Origin: Tubiluchus corallicola
Taxonomy: Eukaryota > Priapulida > Priapulimorpha > Priapulimorphida > Tubiluchidae
Reading direction: 5' to 3'
Assembly: GCA_030141605.1 (NCBI GenBank)
Contig: JAQGDQ010000305.1
Coordinates: 218,563 to 282,562 of the forward strand
Length of the DNA: 64,000 bases
In this document: positions 21,864-36,800 of the stretch, piece by piece
Layout: the number at the start of each line of letters is the position of its first letter
Position numbering within the stretch: the first letter of the stretch is position 1
The notes under the pieces: generated by a model
Databases searched by the model: none
What the model saw: only the letters and a program-made list of their open reading frames with translations
Told to the model about the DNA's origin: nothing
Position numbers and translations under genes: made by a program

Positions 21864-24800
21864 GTTACATATATACATGTCATTCGTTATATATGTGTTG
21901 CGTCTTTATACTTGTGTAGTGGAAGTCACTTGTTAAATGAGTGACGGCAAAGTGCTAGTGATAGCCTATCTTACTGTCACTTCAATCAAGTTTTTATACC
22001 GTACTATATTGTGGGACGAAAACATGATTTAAGTAACAGTGAGATAAATAAAAAAAATGGTATTTTTAATTAGGACGCGTCTTGTTTTCAGCTATTCCAA
22101 ACTTTTGGCATTTGTGGAGTTTTGTTATTTATAATTCCCATTAATTTATATATTGATATAAACCCCAGTTTAACTAGTTGGTGTAGTAAATAATTATATT
22201 TGTAATTTGCTTAGCTTTAACATTAAACTGCCCCATAACTACGTAAACTTTATGTTTTTATTCTCTAACATTGAAAGGCGATAAGGGCTAATAAAAGTTT
22301 ATAGCTGTAGGCGCCGATTAGTTAGAAACCATTTAGTACCCTTGCGACGTTCACAATCTGTTGCCATGTTAATGTGTGTAATTAGTTTAAGTGCAGAGCC
22401 CCAATATAATGCGGAATAGGTGCTGCAAATTAAAGATAAGTGCTAAAGCATGTCATAATCGTCTCTTTCTCTCTACTGCACGGTTAGTGGTCTAGAATAA
22501 GTTGTAAAACGTGTTTGATGAGAAGATTGTTTAATTTTGCTTTTGAGATAGTGATTGAAGCTTTATGATACAATTTGCCTTATATATTAGCTTGGAACGG
22601 ACTATCAGAGAATTTTTTTCATGAAAACGGACTATTATGAAAACAAATCTTTTTTTCCATTTTCTTGAAGTTTGAAAACGTTTTGGACTTTTAGTAGAAG
22701 CAAATGAATGTTCCGTGTAAAATACGGTAATGTAAGCATTCTGAGCAGATTTTGTGCTTTTGATTGTTTCCTCAATGAACATTCCTACTTAATGGAGACT
22801 GGATACCGTGAAATTCTGTGTTGATATTGAAAGCCGTTTTGCTGTAGTAATTTATGGATTTTAATGTTGGAGTCGATACGTTCATTACACGCTAGCAAGC
22901 TTCTCTTTTTGGCATTCCTCTCTCATCAGGGAGTGTAACTCATCATGTATGCTTCTCTGAGTTTAGCAATATAAATGGTTCGCATGATTTACAATGTGCT
23001 TACAGATGCTTTTTGATGAGGCGGCTTCCTGTAATAATTTCTCTTCTTGGGCGTTAGCGATGCAGCATGAAAAACTTGGCTTCAGCAGAAATCAGTTACA
23101 TTAGCAGCTGACGATTAGGTTGTTCGTGTTTATACAAACCTTCCCGTATAAGTCCTCTTGATATCTTTCGTTATTTGGCCTTCTGTGTATTTGATCATAG
23201 TCAATAAACTAATTAACTAGGCATGATAATTAATGACTACATTTGGAATTTTCCAAACTGCTATAATAGATGGAATGTTATTCTTTAAGCGCTTGGTTAG
23301 TCTGTACAAACTTTCAAAAGTATCAGGTTTATAGTACGTTTAACTTTAACACAGTCATTTGGTGCTAAAGTTTATTTCTGCGCCGCTGATTCTAAAGTAC
23401 GTTTACTTGGCATCCGGAATGCGTTATGCGTTATCCACCTGCGGAATAGCTGCACATAAAAAATGAATAGTAAATTGCTGCAGAAAAAAATAACGCATAA
23501 CGTAGGTTTGATAAACGGGTACATTGAAAGCAATATAAATCGATTTTGTCTATTCGGCATCCCCATATCGTATATACGTATTACGGATGCCAGGTAAACG
23601 CCACTTAAGATGTATTTTCATGTTTGTGGACTATGCGTGTTTATGATTGCAGAAAATATAAAAAAATAACTTTGTTGTCATCACATAAAGGTTTCTGGTA
23701 TTCAGTAGTACTCGTGTCTTGACCAGTTTTTTGGCTTAATTAGACTGTTAACCTGGTGCTTCGAAGTTGTGCTATAATACTCTGATACAAATAACGGCAG
23801 AGTAATATGCCACAAAACTGATTAGAATACGATTACAATGTACTTAGCATTATGCCTGAACAAAACAAAAAGATTTTAAGATTAAAAACTCGTATATAAC
23901 GCTTCAGCTGTTTGTGGATGATCCAGTTAAGCCAGAACGGGAATGTTAATTGGAAGAAACAGGCTTGTTCATAATTTCTGCAGAGCATAGTTGTTCTAGC
24001 TGTTGTCCCTTTTTACTAAGATTTACTAATCTATATTCAAGCTTTTGGCATCTAAGAATTGTAATGTAGTAGTAATGGTAATCCATATTACTTGTTTCAG
24101 AAATCAAGGTTGATTGGTCTGACCATGCTCTCTGGTGGCCGCAGCGGAACATGTGGTTGTCACGGACACGAACGACGCTGGACCAATATGGAGTGCAAGC
24201 GGATGCTCAGTTACAATTTACACCAATGCATAAAGTATGACAAGTTCCCAATAATTCAAGACAATGTGATTTTTTTAGAGTCAAGCAACTGGAAATATAT
24301 GGATTGTGTTACTGTTGTCTATGACGTAATTAAACATTGCCGTACTAGTAATTGCATGTTGCCCATTTTTAGCCAAATCCAACACTTACAAAATTCTTAA
24401 CTGCATGAAACATAAATTTGAATCCCAGATGGGATAATTAATCAATCTTTTTCTTTGTTAAAGCTAAATATTTATGGGGCAGACCACTGCTGGCTCGCTG
24501 TCTTGTAAAGTTCAGCTCCGTTGATAATGAGCTATCTTCTGATCACCCCACAATCATTCCCATTAGGAAACCCTTGTCTCCGATTGGTAGCAACTGGCTG
24601 TCGGAATGATGAACTGTATAAATCAAGTCCCGCGAATGTAGTAGTTTTCTCACTTCTTATCCCAATGATGTGTAAAAGTTTGGAAATTCTGTGTTAGAAG
24701 ACATACGAGATCATAACGACACAGCTCATTGTACTAGCTGATGTTTCACCAACAACTATGCTGCAGTTTTCTTGTTGTTCTATAGGTCATAAAGATTCAG

Positions 24801-27800
24801 CTGCCAGATCTTCAGTATGTCGACATGCGGATGGACGTCTCCGTTCGAGTCTTTTCCACAGTCATCACTTTGTGTAAACAGCTGGGTAAGCTACTCGTAC
24901 GTGTTTTTCTAAAAATACCAGGCTTAGAAGCCTACCCGTTACATCAGTTTTTTGTTTATGTGCTCTCTTGCTCAGTCATGCACGGCCATGGTTATGGTAG
25001 GGGCATGGGTTGATAAGTCGATGTACAAAGTTGATATACAGTCAATGGCAATTGCAGAAGGAAGCTGAAACTAAGCAGTCATTGTCACCTGCCCCTAACA
25101 GTAACACCTTGATTTCACATGTGTTAAATGTGAAAAAGCCTGCAAAATGGTTAATATTCAGAGACTTAGAGATTCTGTAAATAGTCCAACTTTGACTGAT
25201 TTTATGGCGAAATGGTTGATACTCATAGAGACTCTGTAAATAGTCTAACATTGTCTCATTTTATGCTAATATTAATGGCTTTGAGAATTTCTTATGCCGT
25301 GGAAGAAAAAAAAGTACAAAAAGGAGTTATAGCTTTTGTATATTTATCTGTTTGTGGGAGTCGAACTAGGCATTATCCAGATGTGAAGTGAGTTTTCAAT
25401 TAATTGACCCACTTTGCGAGAACTTTTTTAATTGACTTATTGATTGACCAGTTGTCTTTCACAAGTCTTTTCTATTATAAAACAGCTAGTATTGTAATGC
25501 ATTTGTTTGGTTTTGTTTTACCTGAAGTTGGCATTTTTGTTTAGTTGACTGAATTATGATGATTGATTAATTTACAACAAGTTAATAGTAATGATTTCCA
25601 ATTAAAACTTAAACTCAACTTTGGTTCTTTACAGTGGTTTGTGTTATTTTAGGTATCCGTCACCCAGAGGAACTTTCTTTGCTCCGTCTGTACGACGAAA
25701 AGACGATACGAAAAGGAGGTAAACCAGAAAATAAGCAGTATGACCGCACACACAACCGTGATTTAAACATGAGTGCAACTAGCCAGGGATCCATACCTCG
25801 CACTCCGGGTACTCCGGCTACCGGCACACCCATTACTCCTCAGGTATTTATGCAGATTTGTCAGTTTATAGCTGCATCTACTTCTGCACTTCTGCAAATT
25901 CTGAAAGAATAGTAAACATTTTGTGGCTCTTTCATTTATACGAATAGTTTTTATGTCAATATGCTTAAGTAAAAACTCCTAGTTAATTTTTTTTGAAGTT
26001 TTCATTTTTGTTCTTTCTTTTAATTAAAGTTTGTTAAAAGCAATTTAAAAGACATATTAGATTAATTAAAAAGATAGTGTTTCACAATAGCACTGCGTGC
26101 TATTCGTAGGTGAAAGAAAACAGAAACAGCATAAAAAATTATATACCAGTTTTATGGACCGTATACTGTACATAAGTAAGATAATCGGAGGCTACTGGGT
26201 TCAGAAAAGTTTAACTATGTTCAGTGCCAGTGTTTAGTATTATGTATAGTGTATAGTTTTGAGAAAAGTTTTGATAGTTTTTGAGTTGTGAGAAAAGCTC
26301 TGTCAATACGTATGTGTAGCAACAGAGACCAAATTTGTTTAGTTGCACAAACACTCTTAAAACTTTATTACTGACTGCTGTTCCATGTACACTACATTGT
26401 GAATAACTTGACTATACTAGAAAACTCAAACCAGCTAAAATTGGTTAATCTTGAGCAATGCAACAGAAACCAGTCAGGTGAGAAAAATATTACATTTAGG
26501 CACTGTATTATTATCACTGCTTTACTGAAAAGAGTTTTCGAAGTTCATAAAATAAATTCGTGAATCAGTTCACGACAACAGTCTTTCTTTTTCATGTTGA
26601 TTTTGTTAATATAGATAGTTAGTTGTTTAAATGCAATTCCATGTTATTCGTGATTTAAAAGATTTGTGCTTTGCCCATACCACTCATATGAGTTTTTCTT
26701 ATGTAGGTATTTGATGACTGTTGTGATATTGAATTTTTTATCCTATTTTGAAGCTGTTGAAGTTGAGCTATTCTTTACTTTTACAATATTTATGAGTCTA
26801 AACATGTTTCTTTGTGAGCAGTTTTTAAAGTATTTACTGCGTATTTGGTAGAATGTGCAATTATACATATTCTATTCGTTGGTTTAAAGTGACATTCGTT
26901 CACTACAGGGAACATTAATTAAAGGCAAAAGTCAGGACCATGTAGATTACCACCCTCTCGACCCGCTAGCTTACTGGAACTACAAATACCCAGGAGTTCC
27001 ATTTACAGTAACGAACAGTTTGTCGTTTACGCATGCTTGCAGTTTGTTAGCATTTTTATCTGGCATGTGTAAGTTCTACTAACACAAACCACTGATTGAA
27101 GAGCAGAAATGTGCATTCCGACTAAATCACGATGTGGCTAAGTGCCCATCTAAGAGTAATGATGCTACACGTGTGCTGAGCTCTGTGGGTCGGTGACCTC
27201 ACAAGGCTTGTGTGAAAAAATGGCCAAAAGTAGGGTTTAAGTAATGAATAATGACCTAGTACATGCCTGGCGTGCTTCTTTTTGTGAGTACTGGTCAAGC
27301 AGCAGAGTTCTGATGGAAATCTATAAAGATGGTCATTGCAAATAATCCATGCATATGCGCAAAATTCATTGACATTGTACCTCACAGATGTAACTTATCG
27401 AAGGCAAAACGGAAAGCTTAAATGAAATGGTCAAGATGAATCTTCAGTGATAATTTGGACTTTTGTTAATGTACTTGTTTGAATAAACATTTTTTTTGCA
27501 TTCAAAAGAAAAACAGAAATTTTATTTAGCAATAATAAATTGATAGAAATACTCTGGTAGCAATAACTATAATTCAAATTAGTGTTTCTATTAAATAATT
27601 ATTGTTTCTAATGGAAATTTTGAAAATTGGAAATATACTGGATGTTCCAAAAAATGCAATGGAAATACAAAAAAATGTGGCAAAATTAACCTAGTATTCT
27701 GCATTATGACGTCATAATGATGTAAAAATAATATTATATTTTATGCCATTATACCTGTTTTCTTATAGTATAACTTGGTATGACCACACTTATGGACTTT

Positions 27801-30800
27801 GTATGGTGTAATATTGGTATGCTTTTATTAGTGAACTATTTCTTTTGGAACACCTTGTACGTCTCCAAAGTCCATACCTGCTTAATTTACTAATAAAGTA
27901 GGCATGATAGTTTATGCTCATTCGTGCGGCGATTTTTTGTCACATTTTCTCCTCTGATTTATGTTTGTTGTTCTGTAATTGAATCAGCATGTTATGTCAA
28001 AATCTTCTGATTGGCTGCTAAGTAAACTGAGTGCAATATAGATGTACACTTTAATACTTACATTAGTACTGGCTGTTAAGTGAGTTGAGTGCAATGTGAG
28101 TGTACTTTTGTACTAAGATTAGTTTTTTACAAGTGTTTGTTAAGCATTACTCAGTGCAATGTTTACTAGTGTACAAATAATTGCAATTTTCCACATTCTA
28201 AATGTTATTACATCAAAAGGGAAATTGATTCGTTCCATAGCATGAAATTTATTGACCACGTGTCTGCCACATGCATTCTTGTTAGGGTTACTGGCTTTGA
28301 AGTGAAAATCTGTGACCATTTAATAAAGGCAATTATCACAATGCATGGCCAAATGACATGCTTAACTTTAGTCATAAAATCGTTCAAGATTAAGTGGTGA
28401 TGCTGTGCTCTTTATTTACTGTAAGAAATGCATTGTCCTAGCATCTGTCAAGGCTATATTGCTGAAATGTAGAAAAGTTCTTTTCAAAAAACACTGTTAT
28501 TGCAACGATTTTTTGCCTGTAACATAATTTTCTATTCTTTTTGTCAGGCAACATTGTGGCGTGGTTCCACAACACCAGGTAGCGTTGGTAACTCGCCATT
28601 CAATGCTAACGGCAACTTAACACCTGGTTCAACGACAACACATAGTATCTCATTCGATGGTAGCTTCGCTAATGGCTTGGACATTTCACTTGCAGTCAGC
28701 CCACCACCGTCCCAGGCAGCATTGGACGGCAATGTTCGATTGAGAAATTTTGTGGAGAAAGCAAGACTTAATGCTGGGTATGCTATTTTGTGCCATGGTG
28801 CATGGTGCCCGTAGTTATTAGGCTACTTGATTGCCTTTTTTATAATTTTTAAAAGTAATGTACTATAGTTGGTTATTGTGAATATAAAGCTTTGTCCAGT
28901 TTTAACTTTCTGCCAGTGATTTCAGTTTCATAAATGATAAGGCATGTGCAAAATGCATTTACAAGATTTAAAGGAAAACCGGACCCAATCTAACCTATAG
29001 GTTAAAGCAGTACCCTTTAAAGTAGTGAAAGGCAACATAATATTTTTTCAAGTTCGACTGTGCGGAAGAATTATTACCACTCAAACGCAATTTTACATTC
29101 GTGCGGCTAGTTCTTTGCTGTTACATACACTTCGCCATACATTAGTTAGGTGAACACTAGCATCTGCATTTCGGAAGTGCATTACGCAAAAAACAGAAAA
29201 ACAGGGGCTGTACTTCTTAATTCAAAGGTGTTCGTTTATGATGTAGTCTCGTTGTAGTGCACACATTAGAGAGTTCATGCGTGAGCACAGTAGTAAATTT
29301 GAAATTTGAATTTTTTTCTTAAAACTTGTTCTGTTTTAGTGTATGTCTATATCTCTTACAGTAGCTCTACTTCAGTTTTCACTTTTGTAAACACATGCAA
29401 CACGCTCATGGAATGTTTTTGCTGTTGAAAATTATTTTCATTAGTGATGTCATCAATAGTAGGGTTCGCCCGCCATTAATTAAGATTTTAATCTATTATT
29501 TAATTATCAGAAACTCTCTTGCAGTATTATTGGTGATAAAATGTATACCTTTTACTGTACTTCAATATGAGGTAAGGAAAAATCATCCTGTTTTGTTTTA
29601 CGGTTGCCAAATGTCATGGTATAAAATGTACACACAAAGAAAATTTAAACGGCAATGTGTCATGGCAGGTTTATTCTCATGGCTAATTGACGGGCTTTGC
29701 ATAGAAGAAACACTCGAAGTGTTACAAGTTGACGCAGAATGCCTATTGCAAGAGCCTAATGCATGCCCTTGTGTGACATTTATCATTGTAATATGATAAA
29801 AAGTATCAACAGAATAAAAAGCTCCCGTAACATGATTGTGCTGAGGGGTCACCTAAATGTTTTTACTCAAAGGCCAAAATGATGTTGCGATGAATCAGAT
29901 TTTTCAATTTAATTAGTTACTTGCAGGAGGAAAATAGCTACAAGGTGTCACGAAATATTTGTGCAGTGCAGAAACCTCAGGAATGTTTTGAACAATTGCA
30001 TAGAATTGCATCATGATAGCTGACATGTTGAAGATTAATAATCTCAAAAAATAAAACTTGATAAAGTATATTAATTATTTTTTATTTTTGTTTTTTTGTT
30101 GCAAATTGTTTTTATCATGTATAAATGAGTAAAGTCATCCCAATTTAAAACAAACTGTACATGTACTAATTAACTTCATAAGTTGCCCATAAATAGCAGT
30201 CATTTTTATTATAATTCACCAAGAGATAAAGCATCTATAAGTCGTCGATTGTTGAACTGTTATTGGAGCGTTGATGCTCATTTGAAAACAAGATGTCATG
30301 CGCATGAATTTAAAGGAAAACCGGATGATTGTGTAAACATGAGTTCAGAATAAAGAATGCTCTAAAATATTGAAAACTACAATAGCTTATTTTAAATTAC
30401 AAAGCTTAGATTAAATAATAATTACCTTGGATACTCAAATTTCGTTAAACTTTCAAAGTTACATGTGCAGTGCATCTACTAAGATTGGCAGCGGTGCCTT
30501 TTTGTCACATTCGCGTGGCCAACAAATAGAAGGCGGTACCGTGATAAGCATGATCATTAACTGCAGTGTTAGTTTCTGACTCATATGATGTAAAGCCCGT
30601 TTTTCGTGACATCATGCGTTTAAGTACTGTAACACCTATGCAAATGTGCTTGACGGGCAAGGGAAGACGCCTGCCATTACACAAACTGTGGTTAGTTTCT
30701 GACGTAAGCAATAGCTGTGTTCGGTTGCCGTTAATTAACCTTCTAAGCTAATTATTCAAATATAAGGAACAATTATTAACTTTTATAGGCAATAAAATGT

Positions 30801-33800
30801 ATATTTTGGACTGTAAATTAAAATGAGATTGAGTCTAAACAATCGCCCGGTCTTCCTTTAATATTTTCATATTGTAATTTAAACATAATATTTCCATTTT
30901 CTCATTCAAGTTGGTTAGATTCTTCCGTGTCATTAATGGAACAAGGCATTAGAGAAAATGACATTCTACTGCTACGCTTTCGCTTCCTTACATTCTACGA
31001 TATCAATCCCAAGGTGAGTCTTATTACTAATACATAGATTTTATTCTAATTAGCCTGGCAGTTTTTATTTAAAACTTGTGTGATAAATCGTTATTATACA
31101 AAGTTCCTTGCAGCATAAGTCAGGTGGCACAAAAAAGTGCTGCAGTTTTGATCACGATGTTTTTTAAAAAGAAAATAACGGAATCGCTTGAAAATTACCA
31201 GTCTATGTTAGTGACTTTTATGTATGAACATCAAACAGTTTAGGTCATTCTCTTAGATTTATCTAAAGATTCAGAAGTTTTAAATCAAGTAAAAAATATA
31301 AAAATAAAAACAAATCAACAAAAATGTCTCCATTATTGTTAAAATTACAATAAGTGCTCTATGTGACCACTATTTTTACTGCAAACTAGACGACAGCATT
31401 TCATTGAACAGTTGGCAATTTCTCACTTCTTTAAGGGGTAATTGGTCGAAGCAGTCAACAATTTTGCCCTTATAGTTCCTTTGCATCAAGCAACTTTGTG
31501 TGGCCGTTGTACACTTTCTCTTCATGAGATTTCCAGGCACCATAATACAGAGGACTAAGTCACATCTTTTCTTAATAACAAATCTTCATCATTCTGGGAA
31601 GACCATGATGTAAACTGGTTGATTTCTTTATTGTTTTGCTGCCATGCATTGAGTGCTTTATACACCAGCGTGGCTGTTTTTCAGTTGGTGATTATAGCTG
31701 ATGTTATTCGAGTATTTAATTTTTTAACATACAAAAGTTTTTTAGCCATAACTTAAAAAGTACTAAAACTATAAACTTGTAACTTTTACAGTCAAACGTT
31801 GATGTACTGTAAGATCATATTGTGAAATTTCAACTGTATAGGCCACTTGTTTCTAATATTATTACAGTCTTCGGCACATTGTTTCTGTGCTACCCGATAC
31901 ATAGCATATTTTTTCCAGGTGCACCTTTCTTTGCTGTAATACTGTAAATCTTTGATAAAATTTAATCTGATTTGATTTAGTATTATGTCCACAAGAGCTG
32001 TAGAAACTTTCCATTTGCATGTTTGACTTACTTCTGGGTTCTTTTCATTACCTTAATGGAATAGCAATTTTTTGTCTTTTGCTTTGTCTAATTATGTTGT
32101 AAATACTAATACTAATTGTATACTTCAATTGTGTTCCGTGCATTGAATGTATTGTCCCTATAACCAGACCTTGAATTTCATTCCTGTATCAGTTTTTAGT
32201 GCATTACCCAAAGGTTGTAAAAATAAATATGTTTAAGCTAAGCTAACAAAAAAAAATTATTTTTACCAAGTGCTGGAAGATATGAGATGGATTTGCTAAG
32301 CTTACCATGAATTAAAAAATCCAACATTTCTCATAAAAATGACTGTATGGACTGACTTCTAACGCATTGTAATGGAGCTGTTACTTAGTAAGGTCCTAAG
32401 CTGTGAATTTAGGTATTACGACTGTGTATCTTGTTGTTCTAGCAGAATGCATCAATTATTCTATCATCTACTAGCCCTCGTTGGTGGTCATTATACATAC
32501 TCTGTGGTTTTTACGAACATCAATATTTTGCTCTTGGCAGTCTTTAATGTTTTGAGCTGTTCATTAGTAAATGTGAAACACGCTTAACATACCGAGTTTC
32601 CCAACAGGTCCATGTATTCCTAACTACTACCAGCAGTCTAACTGATTACAGGGTCATACAAGGTACCACTCCATGTCCGTTGCTGTTCCATGAACTTGTT
32701 TTTCATAGCACTAATGAGTGTGATTTTAAGGCAGCAGGCTATCATTAAATATCCACTACAAACTAACGACCCTAAACCAGATGTTTCTACGTAAAATGTG
32801 TTTGTCCTTTGAGCACTTGATGTATGACTCAGAAACCTTAAGAAACAGCGTGGCTTTTACGCTGTGAGAAAGTTTGCCCTGATTCTTGGTACTTAACTTG
32901 TAAAAAGTTTACGAAGTTGTAATTTTAGTTTCCCCAAAAACTGACTTGCACATCACGACTAGATATTATTAGCCCTGTGCTGCCATCTAATGAGTAACGA
33001 ATGAAATCATTTGTTTTGACAATTGCCATAATATTATTGTAAAATTAAAAAAATAACCGTGCGGATACTTACTAACTGACTGAATGATTTGCCAGATGGA
33101 AAGACATAAAGCGACATACTACTTTTTAAGACTGCATCTTTCATACTGTTCACTTTAGCAAAGCTAATGTAAGTTTCTTAAGTTTCTAATGTATAAAAAT
33201 GTGACACAGAAATATTCAGTTAGTGGTGTCTACTCAATTACCTACATTGATAATGGTAGAGTGATAACTGTATTTATAAGAATCAAGCAGAGATGTGATT
33301 AATCAGTTTACCTTGTCTGTTTTTTGGGAGCGGTAGTTATGAAACATCTTGAGGTGAGTTAGCTAGCCTTTAAATCTTTTTTCATCTCCCTCATTTAGTC
33401 ACCTTTGAGTCGTAAGTCAAGATCACATTTGAATCAGAGGCCAAGGTTATGTGTGAATCAGTGGTAAAGCTAACATTTAAGTCTGAGCCAAAGATGACAT
33501 TCAGATCAGAGGTTAAAGTCACATTTAATTCAGGGCAAAATATCACATTTAAATCAGAGATCAAAGTCACATTTAAGTCATGGGACAAGGTCAAGAGTTA
33601 GAGGTCAATATCAAGATCACATTTCTTAATGAATTTTTTGCATTACTATTTACAAGAAATAGTACTAAGGTGCCCTATGTTAGACCTTAATGAGAGCTTT
33701 TTGGTTAAAGACTTTCATCAGTTTCATCTAGCTGATATTTACTTTTGTTACAACTGATATTATTCTTTCAGTATGATGCAATTCGCATTAATCAAATCTA

Positions 33801-36800
33801 CAATCAAGCCAAGTGGGCATTGCTTAATGAAGAAATAGACTGTACAGAGGAAGAAATGCTGATGTTTGCAGCTTTGCAGGTTTGTTTTCTTTATCTTTTC
33901 TTCGTCATTATGTTGGTGGTTGTGGCAAGACTGGAATTTCTCTTTTTGAAAAACGAGAACTCACATACTACTTTTGAGATGAAAAACTCAACTGGCACAG
34001 GTTTATTAGTCGCATTCAGTTTTATATACATGTAAACATAGACAGTAAAGCAAATAAAGGCATGCAGAAAGTTTTTTAGGCATTCTTTAATCCATTTACT
34101 AACCAGGTCCAGTTGATATTAATTTCGATCAGTAAGTGCACATGACGACGAATCACTATTTCCTTCGCTATGGTTGAGTATGTGCTTGAAGTTCGGTTTA
34201 CCTTTTTTCTTAATATATATATAATAATAAATTTATTTGGAAATGCAAGTGCAATATCTAGAGACAGTTGAGAAAAATAGCATTAATAATGATGATTTAA
34301 TTTTGATATGACAGCATGCATATAATAAATGCCAGGAACCAGAAGTAAAACGTGTTACGTGCTTGCACCTTTGTAAACACGTCCAAATAATAATTGAAAA
34401 AAAGAACAAAAAAAAGTTGTGCAAAGCAAGGATAGAAGTGATGGATAAAAGAATGTTCAAAAGGATAGGAAGAGTGGCTTGTGAAGATTCAGCTCATGAG
34501 ATGATGAAGCACTCTGGATTCTACTCAAAGAGAACACACGGTTATGACTGTTGTCTATCACACAGGAATTTAGGTTGTTACCGAGACTAATTTATATAAG
34601 AAGCAAACCAGATATCGTTTAACTGCCGTTTTAAAGCGGTAAATGTTACACTGGCACTTTACATTGGTTGGTAGTGAGTTCCAAGGTTTAGGTCCACTAT
34701 AGCTAATGAAATGTTTTGCAATAACTGAGTTGGTAATCATCATAGCGAGTATTATGTGATTTGACATTCTTAATTACAGGATTCTTGAAGTATGTAGGGA
34801 ATAGATCATTGTTAGTCTTATAAACAAAAATGGCGGTGTTATGGCAGAATTATTAATATTCTACACTCACTATAGCATGATTTAGTAACTGAACTGAATT
34901 TGGAGAGTCTGTACAGAGCGCATATAAATTTACGTTGCAAACTGTGAAGTGGATTTATGTTGGTCTTGTAAGTACTACCGCAAAGTATATTTATATAGGA
35001 AAAGTATGGTAAGACTAATGTGTTATATAAAGTTATTAAGTGAAATTGAGTTAAGGAGTTTTGAATGTTAGTTATTATACCTATATTTTTAGCTATTTTA
35101 AGTCTGATCATCATTTTACTCTAGCATATGGTTCAATGCTAATTTTTTACTGCGATTGGCATTAGTAGATTTCCTTTTTTAGTGCCCTTTATGAAATTGC
35201 AGGGCTGTCCTGTAAGCAAATTTAGAAAACATGAAATTTCAAGAAAGCATTTTTAGGTTCACACTTGGGTCAAGCAAAGACTTTTCTTTTCAATGCAGAG
35301 CTACTACCAAAATGCAAAAGCTAGCATCTCTGCTGGGTGGAGGATACATGATAACTGAATAATAATTTGATAACCGGCCTACATTAATCAGTTAATTAAC
35401 GAATTACAATTCATTAGTGTATGCATAATTCTATATAGGGATAAACTCCACCGTCTTGGAGTTTGTGTTGCTTATTGCATTATCAAAAGCACCGAGAAGG
35501 ATGTTTAATTGTTTATCATAAAGAGATACAAGAAATAATGTAGCATTTTTAACATGCTTGTTGGCTTATTCTTCTCAAGATTTACTATTCACTTGAAGCT
35601 TTTACTTTTAAGACTTAGGAGCACATTTTCATGGAAACCATCTTTACTAGCACATTGTCAATCTTAACTTTTTTCTTTATGATCTACATATGGGAGGACA
35701 TATGGGAGAAGATCTTTCCACTTTTGCAAGTCTTCTCTAGTAAATGATTATTCTCAAATGCTACTGTTTAGATAATTAACATTTATCGAAGAAAATCTGG
35801 CCACGAGTTTCAGGTTGCTTTGGCAAACATAGAAGTTTACTCCTGTGCGTTATAAAGTGAAAAGAACCTAGAAGTTTTAGTTCATTTTCAGTAAATATAA
35901 AACACATCAGCTTAGCATCAGACTGCTGTTCCAGGCTTTGTTTGGAAATATATCTCTTCGATAAAGCCTTTTTATTTAAACTTCATGTAAGTTGTAAGGT
36001 TTGACTGCCCAAGTTTTAGAGTTTTCGGAACGAGTGCTCAAAAGGTGTTGGGACTTTAAAACCATTCGAGTATGAAAGAGTAGTCAAAGATCCTGTCCAA
36101 TTTATGAGAGGATATTTTGCTTTTTGGACCTTTTTGAAGAAGTTCTGTAGAATGCCACTATGACACAATGACTAGTAGCAAATGCTGAATGAGCCAAACT
36201 TGTATAGTGATAGTTTTCCATGAAATCTGCTTCAAAAAGATGAGTATATTTGCGTCATCTCCTTTTTCACTTAGTATTGCACAACAAATTTTTTCCAACA
36301 AATTTGAAAGTTGGCATTTATTTAATCTGGAAACAAGTGTAGAGGATAACTGGAAAATCTGTAGATTGGAATAAAATTGTCATTTTCAATGCCACTGTGG
36401 CTATTTGCTTATCGAGAATGTGTCACTCTTCATTATATTAATTTTTCTTTACAGCTGCAAGTGCAGTTACAGTCCAATGTCCCTCAACCAGATTTAAATC
36501 CATCTGGGACCAAGGAAACCGATGACATTGATGCCGCATTGAACGACCTTCAAATGACCCTGGAAGGCACAGCAGTCAATAGAAGGCCCGGAGATATTAC
36601 AAGTGTGCCAGAGTTGGCAGACTATCTACGATTTATGAAGTAAGTATGTGTAATAAGACTGAGATGGTTAACCATTTAAACATTTAACCAACTGCTAGCT
36701 GCTTAGAAAATCACTAACTGTTTAAACGTTATACATTACTTAGCCAAGTTTTCTATGTATCTGTATTAATGAAACTTTGTATCTTTTCTTAGTCGGCATA

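Larger units (their letters stand above)
13952..24100. other. FERMT: Kindlin intron 1 (about 10 kb)
   Basis: The largest intron. It holds a hAT-like element (15374-16310), a LINE relic (16330-16770), a CA microsatellite (18126-18222) and a 5S-like repeat (19598-19712). It also has an (ATT)n microsatellite (21786-21860), two dispersed repeat copies and a MITE (23400-23608). No other exon was recognised. Confidence 0.7.

Noticed and set aside
21683-21883. Poly-asparagine frame
   Set aside because: Translation of the ATT microsatellite on the minus strand.
28544-28732. 62-codon minus-strand frame
   Set aside because: Antisense shadow of kindlin exon 6.
29395-29796. 133-codon plus-strand frame
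   Set aside because: Begins inside a transposon copy and has no recognisable domain.
33391-33594. Eight-residue-repeat protein on the minus strand
   Set aside because: Arises from the 24-bp minisatellite; no promoter, start context or homologue.
33415-33600. CRISPR-like array
   Set aside because: Direct tandem units without spacers in a eukaryotic intron.
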